From Nematostella vectensis (lineage: Eukaryota > Cnidaria > Anthozoa > Actiniaria > Edwardsiidae), in assembly GCF_932526225.1 (NCBI RefSeq), contig NC_064045.1:2517998-2581997 (forward strand): a stretch of 64,000 nucleotides of DNA, written 5' to 3'. The translations under genes were made by a program, and so were the position numbers. This document shows, in pieces, positions 19,953 to 30,200 of the stretch. The stretch's first letter is position 1; every line of letters begins with the position of its first letter. The notes under the pieces are model-generated. The model ran no database searches. It was not told the DNA's origin and saw nothing but the letters and a program-made list of their open reading frames with translations.

Positions 19953-20831
19953 CTGGGATACCTGAGATCTGGAACTTGTTTGTGTGACATGTATGGCAAA
20001 GATTTTACTGCCTACTTTGAATAAAATAAAAAATATATAATCTTGTTTTTTATTGTAAATGACATATCACAACACTGATTGGGGCAAGAAAGGTAAGAGC
20101 ATCATCTCTTCAGGTGTGGGGTGGACTCGAGGTGTGCTCCATGAAAGTAGACAGGGCTGATTGTACTATCTTCAAATACTATCCCCACATCAGAGTAAGC
20201 ATCGAAATAAGATTAAGGAAAGCTGAGAATGTGTTTAAAAATTGTTATTTCTTGAAAATTTTCTTTGGTTCACTGCCCTCAATGTGCTATCACTTAGGGA
20301 TAAATTTATTTTTACACCCAAAGTAAGTCCTATTGTATTAACAATATAATTTTATTGAAATGTATTATTTTATTTAAGTAAGTTACAAGTAAACAACAAA
20401 ATTTATTTATTTTGAAAGGGGCTATAGAATATCCAGACTTGATTGAAATTTATAGAGCATAAACATATTTTCAATATCAACAACACTACAAAAATATTAC
20501 AAATCTCTAGATTTTTTTTAAATTGTTCCATAAAAATAAAATGACATTTAATGAGGGATAAAGGTATTTCAGGGAAATAATAAAACTTAAGCATATCTAA
20601 AGAAAGCACAAAAGTACCAAAATAATTTTCATAGATTTAAGTACATATTTTACACTTACATGACTTACAACACCTATGCTGTACTTTATTAAAATCGACA
20701 TGGTTAAAATGATGAGATTCAATGAGAGAGACCAAGATATTTTATAGTAAGAAAATAAAATTCATCTTAGGGTAGCCGGTCAAGTGTCCAATGTAAAGTA
20801 GATTCATCGACAAAGCGATTTGTAGGAGATA
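19953..20831. other. AT-rich non-coding unit tail (unit A)
   Basis: No supportable gene. It matches 62468-63345 in unit C; unit B lacks it because of the junction at 40075. Confidence 0.5.
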
Positions 20832-21182
20832 ATTTCCATCAATTGTTTCAAACTACTTGCACTTCAAAATAGATTAAGCAATCAAGGTAAATACCCCGAG
20901 TCCATTCATGAGTGTCCAGAGCACATTTAATTACGTCATAAAGTAAGCTGTATGAGTCTAAAGCAGTCAGCACTTTGAGCCGCGTGTCTCGCACTCGGGT
21001 CGCAAATGTAAACACGAGTAAATACAGCGAAATCAATCCAAGCTGAGATGATTTTCCAAAAAAACTTGGTAGAAATTGAGGCTATGGTTAAATATGCAGT
21101 TATTAAATCGCGAATCGGGCCTTCAACTGCACAAATAACATGGATCTGAGAGCTGGAATCTCAAATTCAAGATGGCGGCCAT

Positions 21183-21450
21183 GCACTCATTCACACGGTT
21201 CAGAAGGACGATCATTATAATAAGGTAATTAGCATATTTACATTAGAGTCAAGTCTCTCACGGTCGTCGTACGGACGTGAAGTGAGAGGAGATCGGCTGC
21301 TTTCTCATGTTTTTGTTTATTTGGCATTCATAACTGATATCCACGGCTGTGTTCCATCAAAGCAGCAACAACTGAATTTTTCACTTATTTACTTATGTCC
21401 TTTTGAGTGTTGTGAAATTCGCGAACCTTGTGAACTCAGACTTCTTCACA
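21183..21450 (+). repeat. Left arm of long split inverted repeat (unit B)
   Basis: Counterpart of 352-664. Blocks at about 21183-21292 and 21372-21450 pair with 25057-25170 and 24806-24880. This copy is not interrupted downstream by Copia. Confidence 0.7.
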
Positions 21451-21535
21451 AGGCCCATAGGGCCGGTCGTTGTCATTTGGCAAGTAAGTTCATATTCATA
21501 AAGCTCTGTTTTAACCAAAAATATATGAATGCTTG

Positions 21536-21778
21536 TCTTTGTCTTGCTTGTCTTGGTCTCGGTCTTGCGGCTTGCTTGTCTCTGTCTTGCGGCTTGCTTG
21601 TCTCTGTCTTGCGGCTTGCTTGTCTCGGTCTTGCGGCTTGCTTGTCTTGTGTCTTGCGGCTTGCTTGTCTTGTGTCTTGCGGCTTGCTTGTCTCGGTCTT
21701 GCGGCTTGCTTGTCTCGGTCTTGCGGCTTGCTTGTCTCGGTCTTGCGGCTTGCTTGTCTTGGTCTTGCGGCTTGCCTT
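21536..21778. repeat. 22-bp minisatellite (unit B)
   Basis: Same array as 5117-5437 but shorter, about 10-11 copies, with a different order of TCTCGGT, TCTCTGT and TCTTGTGT variants. Confidence 0.9.
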
Positions 21779-22047
21779 AGGTGCATTAGCTTGATCCTTG
21801 TTGATTTAACTGTAGATCCCTTCAAAAAGGCTTACAAAGTTCTCTGGAACTGGTTTGCCAATGGGCAAGAGCTCAGACAATGCTTGCCTTCAACCATATT
21901 TACCACCATTTTATAACATTGTGCATCTATGAAGGGAAGAGGGTGGCTCGCCACCTTACTGACTCATACAATTGCACCAAGTCAGGTCATAGGCTGTATG
22001 CTACTAGTAAAATATAACCTAGTACTACCTGCCTTATTGACGAGTTG

Positions 22048-23640
22048 TCAGCGTCTAAACTGGCGTTTAGCTTCCCCAATATATTGAAGGTTACAGCGGT
22101 TACATTGAATCATATAAATCACGTTTTTAGTATTGCAGGTTATGTGGGAGGTTATAGGTCGTGTTTCACCTGTTGAGAAAAATGTGTAGCTTGTCAGGCC
22201 ATCGGTTCTAATATAGGGGCAGGTTAGGCAGTTTTTTCCGTAACGGAAAGCACCGGGAGGTTGGTTGGTGGGAGAGCGGTCGGAAGGTAGCTTGGCTTTA
22301 ACGAGGATGTCGCGGAGGTTAGGTGAGCGGCGAAAGGCGACAAAAGGGGGCTCAGTGAAAACCTTATGGCATCGCTTAGACGAGAGTAGAAGGTTGTAGT
22401 TTCTACGGATTATGTCGTTGATGTTAGGTAGTGTAGGGTTATAGGTAGTGACAAAGGAGATGCGACGGGAGTTTTTGTGGTTGTTATTACTAGGGAGTAG
22501 GGCGTCAATGCGGGAAATGTCAGCAACGCGTAGGATTTGTCTCTTGAGAAAAGCGGGTTTATAGCCACGCTTGAGGAGGTAGTTGGTGAGTTCATTGCAG
22601 CGGTTATTAAAGCTTTCTTCTGTAGAACAAATGCGGCGAATACGGAGGGCGAGGCTATAGGGGATAGCCTTTTTGGTGTGATGAGGATGGCAAGATGAAA
22701 AAAGAAGGTGTTGGTGTTTGTCAGTAGGTTTGGAGTAGAGGTCAGTTTCGATTTTACTATTAACAAGGGAGACATTAACGTCAAGAAAAGGTACATTGTT
22801 ATAGGAGTGGGAGCTTGTAAATTTAATGGTGGGATGTAGATTGTTAAGATAATCTACAAAAGCGTTCAATTTGTCTAGACCCTCAGTCCATACAACAAAA
22901 ATACCGTCGATGTATCTTAACCACGTATGGGGTTTGTAAGGGGCGTCACGCAAAGCGTTGGTTTCAAATAGACCAAGAAAGAGACAGGCGAAAGAGGGTG
23001 CCATGCGTGTGCCCATTGCGGTGCCATGCTTCTGGAGGTAGTGTTTGTCATTAAAGGAGAAGTTATTCATTTGGAGGATCATGCGGATTAAATCACAAAT
23101 AGTGCCAGCAGGGATGGGGTTAGTGTTACATATGCGAAGGAAGTGGTGACAAGCGTTGATACCATCATTATGTGGAATATTAGTATAGAGGCTAGAGACG
23201 TCGAGTGTGACCAGGAGAGAGTCTGTTGGTAGGTTGCTGCGTGTTAATAAAATGTTAAAAAAGTGGTTAGTGTCTTTAACGTATGATGGAAGTTTACTTG
23301 CTAATGGCTGGAGGTAGTAGTCTACAAATTCTGAGATGCGTTCGGTGGGGTGGGAGTTGGAGGAAATAATAGGGCGCCTAGGATTACCATTGTTTATGTA
23401 TTTTAGGGAGTATGTAAAACCGTCCAGGTTTAGAGTCTTTGGGTGTGAGGTAGGATTTAGTGTCCTGATTAATTATTCCGTCCTTGTGCATTCGGTAGAT
23501 GTAAGTTGTGACTCGTTCTTGTATGTCATTAGTAATGTCGGCATCTAATTGTGTGTAGAATTTAGTGTCATTAAGTTGTCTATTACATTCATTAATATAC
23601 CAGTCTTTGTCCATTACGACTGTGCCAGATCAAGAGAAGC
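22048..23640 (-). pseudogene. Penelope-like RT/GIY-YIG pseudogene (unit B)
   Basis: Paralogue of 5793-7370. The stretch 22048-23082 is continuously open and covers the RT palm, the region deleted in unit A, and the truncated GIY-YIG start. The catalytic motif reads YIDG instead of YIDD, which should inactivate the RT. An extra base near 23392 shifts the N-terminal part (MDKDWYINECNRQL, 23384-23614). Both copies end at the same TGA inside the nuclease, so truncation preceded the duplication. Confidence 0.88.
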
Positions 23641-23830
23641 AAAGCAAGAGAAGCCACACTGATAGCTCGCGCTGGTACTCTTGAACCCGGTGGCCTCAAC
23701 CGGCGTGAAGAAACCGTTTAGCTACTTAGTAATCCACACCACCCCATTTACTATCCATAAGTCACTCCTTACTCAATTACTATTTTTACCTTTTGTTAGT
23801 TAATCATCAATGAACTTTGTACATATACTA

Positions 23831-23998
23831 CAGGGGCGTAGCCAGGGGGGTGGCCCAGGGGGCCCGCCCCCCCCCCCCCCCCCCTTCTAGCAGCCAAAAA
23901 TACAGTAAATGTATGAGACATTATCTAAAATGCAGGAGAAAATGACTTGAAATGACCTTTTGGGCCCCCTCCTGTTAAAAATCCCGGCTACGCCTCTG
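23831..23998. mobile_element. MITE with 13-bp TIRs (unit B)
   Basis: 168 bp, left end CAGGGGCGTAGCC, right end GGCTACGCCTCTG (12 of 13 inverted), flanked by TACTA at 23826-23830 and 23999-24003. It contains a poly-C run of about 22 bases. It is a small non-autonomous DNA transposon; no superfamily is assigned. Confidence 0.75.
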
Positions 23999-24375
23999 TA
24001 CTAGCTGTAACATGTCATTGTAACTCATTTATAACCTGAAGAAGGCAGGTATTGGCCTGCCGAAATATCGCTCTAAAAAACATAAATCTGCGTTGTTGTC
24101 GACTTTTTCTTTTTAAGGTTTTCTGAAATAGTACGAGGGATAGTAAAATATTTATTTCTAGACTAATAGATTTTTTAGTCTCAGATGATAAAACTCCAGG
24201 GTGATAATGAACCCTGTCCTCCCATAAGAAAAGTAAAATGCTTTATGTAAATACCACGCCCCCCCCCCTCGTGATTGTTATTCACATAGAAAGGTACCCA
24301 TAAGCTAAAAAAACCGGAAGATCGCTTTAAAATGGCCACATTTAGATGAATTCTCCAGGTAAAATGACACAAGTT

Positions 24376-24567
24376 TCATACTTCACTACTGAAAAATTCA
24401 TATCCCCGACATAAGCAAGTTACCAGATTGTCCGAAGATCGATCATTGCGAACACTGCAAAATCTACTAGTTGTAGTAATGTCGTATGCCTCGATTTTTG
24501 CCTTGCCCTTTTCAATTGAAGATACAGACATCCATCGACCACCGTTTTCCATTTTTCCAGGTTCCAT
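24376..24567 (-). CDS. Small hypothetical ORF (unit B copy)
   Basis: 63 codons, same N-terminus as the unit A ORF (MEPGKMENGGRWMSVSS), with a diverged C-terminal end. Paired ETS motifs lie upstream at 24634-24659. Confidence 0.25.
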   Translation of the reverse strand: MEPGKMENGGRWMSVSSIEKGKAKIEAYDITTTSRFCSVRNDRSSDNLVTCLCRGYEFFSSEV

Positions 24568-24633
24568 CCCGTTTGAAAAAGCCCGCGAAAAATCTTATTT
24601 CATATAAGTGTATGATGTCAGTTTAATCTATCT

Positions 24634-24659
24634 CACTTCCGGTAAAAAAAACTTCCGGT
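24634..24659 (-). promoter_or_regulatory. Paired ETS-type motifs (unit B)
   Basis: Same paired ACCGGAAG sites as unit A, 67-92 bp upstream of the small minus-strand ORF. Confidence 0.35.
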
Positions 24660-24805
24660 AAACTTTTGGAGCGTGTGAAAGATCGTCAGCTGAAAAGGTC
24701 AGTATAGATCACAAAACTCACATGGACACCAGCGGAATTATCGTTTAATCCTTTTTTTTTTTCTACAAATATTTATTTGTACGCGAGGGATCGACCCTTT
24801 GAGAC

Positions 24806-25170
24806 GTGTGAAGAAGTTTGAGTGTTCGCGAACTTCACAACACTCAAAAGGACATAAGTAAATAAGTGAAAAATTCATAAATGTGGACTTTAGAAGCACA
24901 CTAGCATACACACATTGGCACCAGTCGGGCCAAGACGGGACGCTAGCACAGTCTATTACCCTTGCAGTTCGGCAACCATGGACAGCTGTTTCGTCCTTAT
25001 TAGGACTCGTCAGCATGGCATAGCCGGTTTGCCTCAGTTAAACTTCATCGGCAGATCTCCTCTCACTTCACGTCCGTACGACGAGCGTACGACCGTGAGA
25101 GACTTGACTCTCACGGTATGCTAATTACTTTATTATAATGACCGTCCTTCTGAACCGTGTGAACTAGCGC
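24806..25170 (-). repeat. Right arm of long split inverted repeat (unit B)
   Basis: Inverted partner of 21183-21450, with the ribozyme-bearing segment between its two matching blocks, as in unit A. Confidence 0.7.
24971..25033 (-). ncRNA. Type I hammerhead self-cleaving ribozyme (unit B)
   Basis: Base-for-base identical to the unit A ribozyme: CTGACGA core, 4-bp stem II with TAATAA loop, ACAGCTGT stem III, CCATG/CATGG plus GGCAA/TTGCC stem I. It sits in the right inverted-repeat arm upstream of the unit B Penelope-like pseudogene. Confidence 0.88.
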
Positions 25171-26433
25171 TGACCTTTTAAATTATGCAAAAGTTTTTGG
25201 TAACTAAGCGTTGCGATGACGTAGGACAGTAGGCTAGATACTTCGTGTAAGAAAAAGGCTTCAGTAAGGTCGCATTCAATACACTAAAACAAGCGAAGTA
25301 TTGACTATGGCGCAAAGGCTCTTGGGGTATTGCGAAACATTGCAGATTTCCCGGGACAACGAAAAAAAAACAAGTTGCAATTTATAACTGGGCTAGCACA
25401 GGTATCCCAGTAACTAAGTTTGTAGATTCTTCGCGATTTCCAGGCGTCTCAGCAGCCATCTTGAAATTACTTTGTCAGTCGGGACTTCCAACAGCGTGTC
25501 AACCGGATTCCGACGTATACATTACCGCTGACTTCCTGCAGACTCACCCTTCCTCTACGCCGGTGGAAAATTGCTTCCCCTTGGGGTTGTGCAACAAGCA
25601 ACTGTTTCTTAGCGAATCTGCGAAGAAAAGCCGTACCAGCTGATGTAAAAGCAACACAAAGCACAATATCCCTACAAGTCCGGTAAGCAAGGGTATCAGA
25701 GAGCCCGACAGTAGTTTCTCTATAAATCATCGGCAAAATCACGCACATCGCGTCTTTGAATGTGTTGGTTTGTGAAGTGTGACGAAATGTGAGATTATCG
25801 TTCAAAAATCTTTAGCTTGATCTTTGCTCTGCTATCTTCGGATTTTGATAACATTTCTTACATTCACTATTCTCTGAGGTCGGTAACTTGTGCGTTGTAT
25901 TGGGGATTGTGCATTGAATGGGATTTCTACACTAATTTTGTGCGGTTCTCTGTTTGTGCTTCCGCTTTCGATTTAGTAAGGGCTTCGATTGTTTATGAGC
26001 AGTCCGCTTTTATTTAAACGGTAATCACGTCAGCTTTGTTTATATTTATTTCTGCGATCGTATGCAGCTCAAACTGTCCAAGGTGTTGCTGATGTGGCCT
26101 AGGCTTGATTGTTTTAGAAAGATGGGGAATGGATATCATAGGAGAAATTAATGTTACCGCAGTGCCTTCAGATTCCCTTAGCATTCCCTTCTTTTCCAGG
26201 TTGTCAATGGTTGCTAAACTTTTGTTAGGTCCTGACTTTTACTTTGTTCCTCAACAGATTTATTAGTAAAACCAAGAGTGGAATTGATGCTACTTCAATC
26301 TTTCAAAATGTGATGTCAATGCATTAAGCAGATATAGCCAATCTACTGTAGCATTGATATACAGCATTTTGATGTTGTGATAATAAAAGATGATGATTTC
26401 TCTTGTTGCTGAGCATTTCTGTATTTTTGCAGA
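25171..26433 (+). other. 5' region of NLR copy B
   Basis: Probable promoter, 5' UTR and first intron. No ORF here is conserved between copies. The stretch 25750-26433 is missing from unit A and matches unit C in pieces around two insertions. A splice acceptor TATTTTTGCAG ends at 26432, a few bases before the ATG, which implies an upstream non-coding exon not located here. Confidence 0.45.
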
Positions 26434-26438
26434 TTAGT

Positions 26439-27285
26439 ATGGCCTCTGTACTCTCAGGCAGTGAGGAGAAGGACAACTTCCTCAAACTCTGCCGCCTGCT
26501 GATAGATGGAGGTACCCAGTCCCTGCGGACATACTTCACATCAATCCACCATCCCACCCCCCTTGCAGCATTTCTAAATACGCACAAGAAAACCTTGATT
26601 AACCTGAAAAGCAGGAGGATACTCCGGCAAGAGCAGTTTGATCGACTATTCCCTGCCAGCGGTGTTCCATCAGCTAATGATTATGACATTACACTTTTGT
26701 TCCTGTTGCTTCGCCACATCTCTGGGTTGTCACCACCTGTCAGTACGTCTAGCTGGGATGTGTCGCCTCATCCCACTGATCTTACCAAGGAGGCACACAT
26801 GGCCCGACTGAAATGGTACAGGAATAATGTGTTTGCCCACATCATATCAACTGAAGTGCCAACTGTTCAATTTAATCAGTACTGGGTTGAAATATCTGAT
26901 GCTCTGATCTCCCTCGGTGGAGTCAGTCAGGGCGAAATAGACACCCTGAAGGTCACACCTCTTGAGGGAGATTATGTAACGCTTTTGAATGAGTGGGTTG
27001 ATAAAGATCTAGACTTGTCAAAAGAAGTAAATGAGACAAAGAAAGAAGTCCAAGAGACAAAGAAAGATGTGCAAGAGACAAAGAAAGAAGTGCATGAGAC
27101 AAAGACTAAAGTAGATGAGACAAAGAAAGAAGTCCAAGAGACAAAGAAAGATGTGCAAGAGACAAAGAAAGAAGTCCAAGAGACAAAGAAAGAAGTCCAA
27201 GAGACAAAGAAAGATGTGCATGAGGTGAAGGGAAAAGTATCTGAGATGGCAGTGGACCTAGCATCACTCAAAGAGGAATTCTCAA
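26439..27285 (+). CDS. NLR copy B exon 1 (HEPN and coiled coil)
   Basis: 847 bp. It starts MASVLSGSEEKDNFLKLC and ends at A|GTAAGT. The coiled coil has ten heptads of ETKKEVQ/ETKKDVQ type plus KVSEMAV-DLASLKE. Its 21-bp DNA repeats differ from those of copy C, although the exon length is identical. Confidence 0.88.
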
Positions 27286-30200
27286 GTAAGTAAACCATCT
27301 GATACAAAGCTAGCCTGAAATGATAATAAGGAACTAACATAACCAAGAATCTCTAATAACAATAAGATATCATTGATATAAGAAATACTGAACCTATTTA
27401 GTTGACATTTGGGAGACAGGACCTCTTGCTTTATATCCTTGTCCATGAAGACAGGACCTCTTGCTTTATATCCTTGTCTGTAAAGACAGGAACTCTTGCT
27501 TTATATCCTTGTCCATGAAGACAGGACCTCTGGCTTTATATCCTTGTCCATGAAGACAGGACCTCTTGCTTTATATCCTTGTCCATGATGACAGGACCTC
27601 TTGCTTTATATCCTTGTCCATGAAGACAGGACCTTTTGCTTTATATCCTTGTCCATGAAGACAGGACCTCTTGCTTTATATCCTTGTCCATGAAGACAGG
27701 ACCTCTGTTTTTATATCCTTGTCTGTGAAGACAGGACCTCTTGCTTTATATCCTTGTCTGTGAAGACAGGACCTCTTGCTTTATATCCTTGTCCATGAAG
27801 ACAGGACCTCTTGCTTTATATCCTTGTCCATGAAGACAGGACCTCTTGCTTTATATCCTTGTCTGTGAAGACAGGACCTCTGGCTTTATATCCTTGTCCA
27901 TAAAGACAGGACCTCTTGCTTTATATCCTTGTCTGTGAAGACAGGACCTCTTGCTTTATATCCTTGTCCATGAAGACAGGACCTCTGTTTTTATATCCTT
28001 GTCCATGAAGACAGGACCTCTTGCTTTATATCCTTGTCTGTGAAGACAGGACCTCTGGCTTTATATCCTTGTCCATAAAGACAGGACCTCTTGCTTTATA
28101 TCCTTGTCTGTGACGACAGGACCTCTTGCTTTATATCCTTGTCCATGAAGACAGGACCTCTGTTTTTATATCCTTGTCCATGAAGACAGGACCTCTGTTT
28201 TTATATCCTTGTCTGACAGGATTCTTGCTCTTCATGGCCTGATGTTGAGAGAAACTTTTGTCCCTTTTTTTGTTTGGTGTCTTCTAAACACCTAGAGGCC
28301 TAAAATCCCTTTCTTGATTATTACACTCTCAACTCTACAACTTGTTATCACAGGTAGAAAGGTGAACAGCAAGAAGGACATCACTGCCGATAAAGGTGAT
28401 GAGGCTGCTTCTGGGAAGTAAGTTATAATTCTTTTTTGTGTGTTTCTCTTGCACAGATAAGCATAATTTTGAGTTAGATCGTGCAAACTTCAGTGAATTG
28501 TTTTTTAAATGTACCTTTTTGATTTGTTTCGTTTTTGTTTCTTATTATATAGTTTTATTATAGATATTTCAATGTCACCCTTCAATAACTGAAAGTAACA
28601 GGCAATGTTAGGTTGTAAACTGATTGTGTGCTTTCTACTTTAGAACATCTCATGACCCAGGGAATAAGCCTCTACCAAAGAAAAAAGGTACATGTGACAT
28701 GTGACATGATAAAATAAAATGAAAAGTGGCAGATTCTAGGAGGGGGCGGGGCTGGGCTGGGCCGGGTCTAGTATTTATGGTAACACCACATATTTAGGTA
28801 AAATTTTAAGACAACATATATATGGGGGTTTAGTTTCTCCTGCCATATGTTTTATACAGTTAGTGTATATGTCGATGTGCCATACCCTCTCCCCCTGAGA
28901 CAAATCATAGTTTCCCACCGCTGATACAGACAGTGGAACCTGTATATTACGATTGTTGTTTTTTATTTGACAGATCTTGTTAAATACAGATTACAGCCTC
29001 ACAGAAACTTTACAGTCTTACACAAAGTACAGTTGCAATATTATTATTTTGTAGAAGTTGATAAGTAACCCGACCGAGGACAACACTATTTTCAATGGAT
29101 CTTCCTTTATATCGTTAAATCAAGGAGGACATCTTAACCATACCCTGATTTTACGGTGCATCTACTATCTCCTGGGGCATTTTGTAAAATCCAGGTTCCA
29201 CTGTATCTGTTTTGTATAGCACTTAAAACACTTGTTACCTATCAGTAGAGATATAGACTACTCCATACAGTTTGCAATCATGACTATAAGTAATGGGATA
29301 GTCATGGATAAAAGATGCTCTAGAAGGAGAACAAAATTATTTTCTCTCTTGGCTGCACAGCTCCCATGTATAAACGAAAAACTGTTCTTTGCATAGATGA
29401 TACCGATTTGGATATTGTTCCTTTGTCAGCTCAGGTGCGCTGCACTAACCAGCTGATTGTTTGCATACTGCACTATAGATACAACCCCCCATCCAGGTTC
29501 ACTTTTTCTTTCCCCGAAAAGGGCTGGAATTGACAGCCCCACTTCTCTGTTTCACTGAGGCATACATGTCATATCAATCTTTAAATTTAGCGTTTGTAGC
29601 ATGTTAGGCGAGAAAGGGCCAATTCTTTGTGCAATTGATGTCCTCTTCTTTCAAAGGCATTGTCAGGGATTTCCATTATCTTGTTTGACACTCTTTGAAA
29701 TAAATATTTCCTATTATACTGTATATAGCATCCCTTCCACTTTCATATTCTCGTTAAAAATGGAACTAGGTAGAGCCATGTATCTGCTAATAAAACACAT
29801 TGAATTTTTATATTCACACTGACGCAAACACACTGACGCAAATCGTTCTCCTTATTGAGAAATGCCCTTCAATAAGTTTGAAAAGAGAATGACCAAAATA
29901 AGAAAACCAATTCAAACCGAAACAGTAATATGTTTTTTTTTTTTAATTTTAGTGATTCAAGACTTCATTGACTATCTTCATCTGAGGTACACGACAGGTG
30001 AAGAGGTCCTTATTGAGCCGCTTGAGGACATGGAGGACGGCAACTTCACGCTGGAGAACATGTTCTCAGAGCTGGAGATCGTCAGAAAAGACACCGATAT
30101 CAAGGTGCCGATGTATGACGTCTTTACCGCTAGTGAACCATCCAAGACGGTGCGAAGTGTTCTCCTGGAGGGGGACTCTGGTGCGGGCAAGACCACGTTA

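Larger units (their letters stand above)
1..20831. repeat. Tandem segmental duplication, unit A
   Basis: Position 1 matches 20832 and 63346, so the window opens inside a repeating unit. Unit A holds, in order, a split inverted-repeat arm, a private Copia insertion (674-5040), a 22-bp minisatellite, a Penelope-like pseudogene, a hammerhead ribozyme, a broken NLR gene, 45-bp and 75-bp minisatellites, EAR-exon fragments, and CaRF/PHD remnants. Without the Copia element the unit is about 16.4 kb. The choice of unit start is arbitrary because it depends on where the window begins. Confidence 0.85.
28223..29952 (+). other. NLR copy B intron 2-3 non-coding sequence
   Basis: Apart from exons 2 and 3 and the shortened MITE (28931-29203), I see only AT-rich intron with no coding signal. 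Confidence 0.45.

Noticed and set aside
20114-20326. 70-codon ORF (MWGGLEVCSMKVDRAD) and its unit C version at 62629
   Set aside because: The C-terminal half is in a different frame in unit C; no domain; surrounding DNA is AT-rich non-coding.
26403-26438. ATG at 26403 (and 43288) as NLR start
   Set aside because: The stretch contains the TTTTTGCAG splice acceptor; the ATG just after it is the better start and begins the HEPN homology.
27018-27346. Minus-strand ORFs opposite the coiled-coil repeat, also 9648-9890 and 43857-44183
   Set aside because: Antisense shadows of the heptad repeat.
29862-29952. Upstream in-frame ATG giving a longer NACHT protein (MPFNKFEKRMTKIRK)
   Set aside because: This part precedes a consensus polypyrimidine tract and AG. 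Joining exon 3 to 29953 keeps the frame in all three copies, so these residues are intronic.
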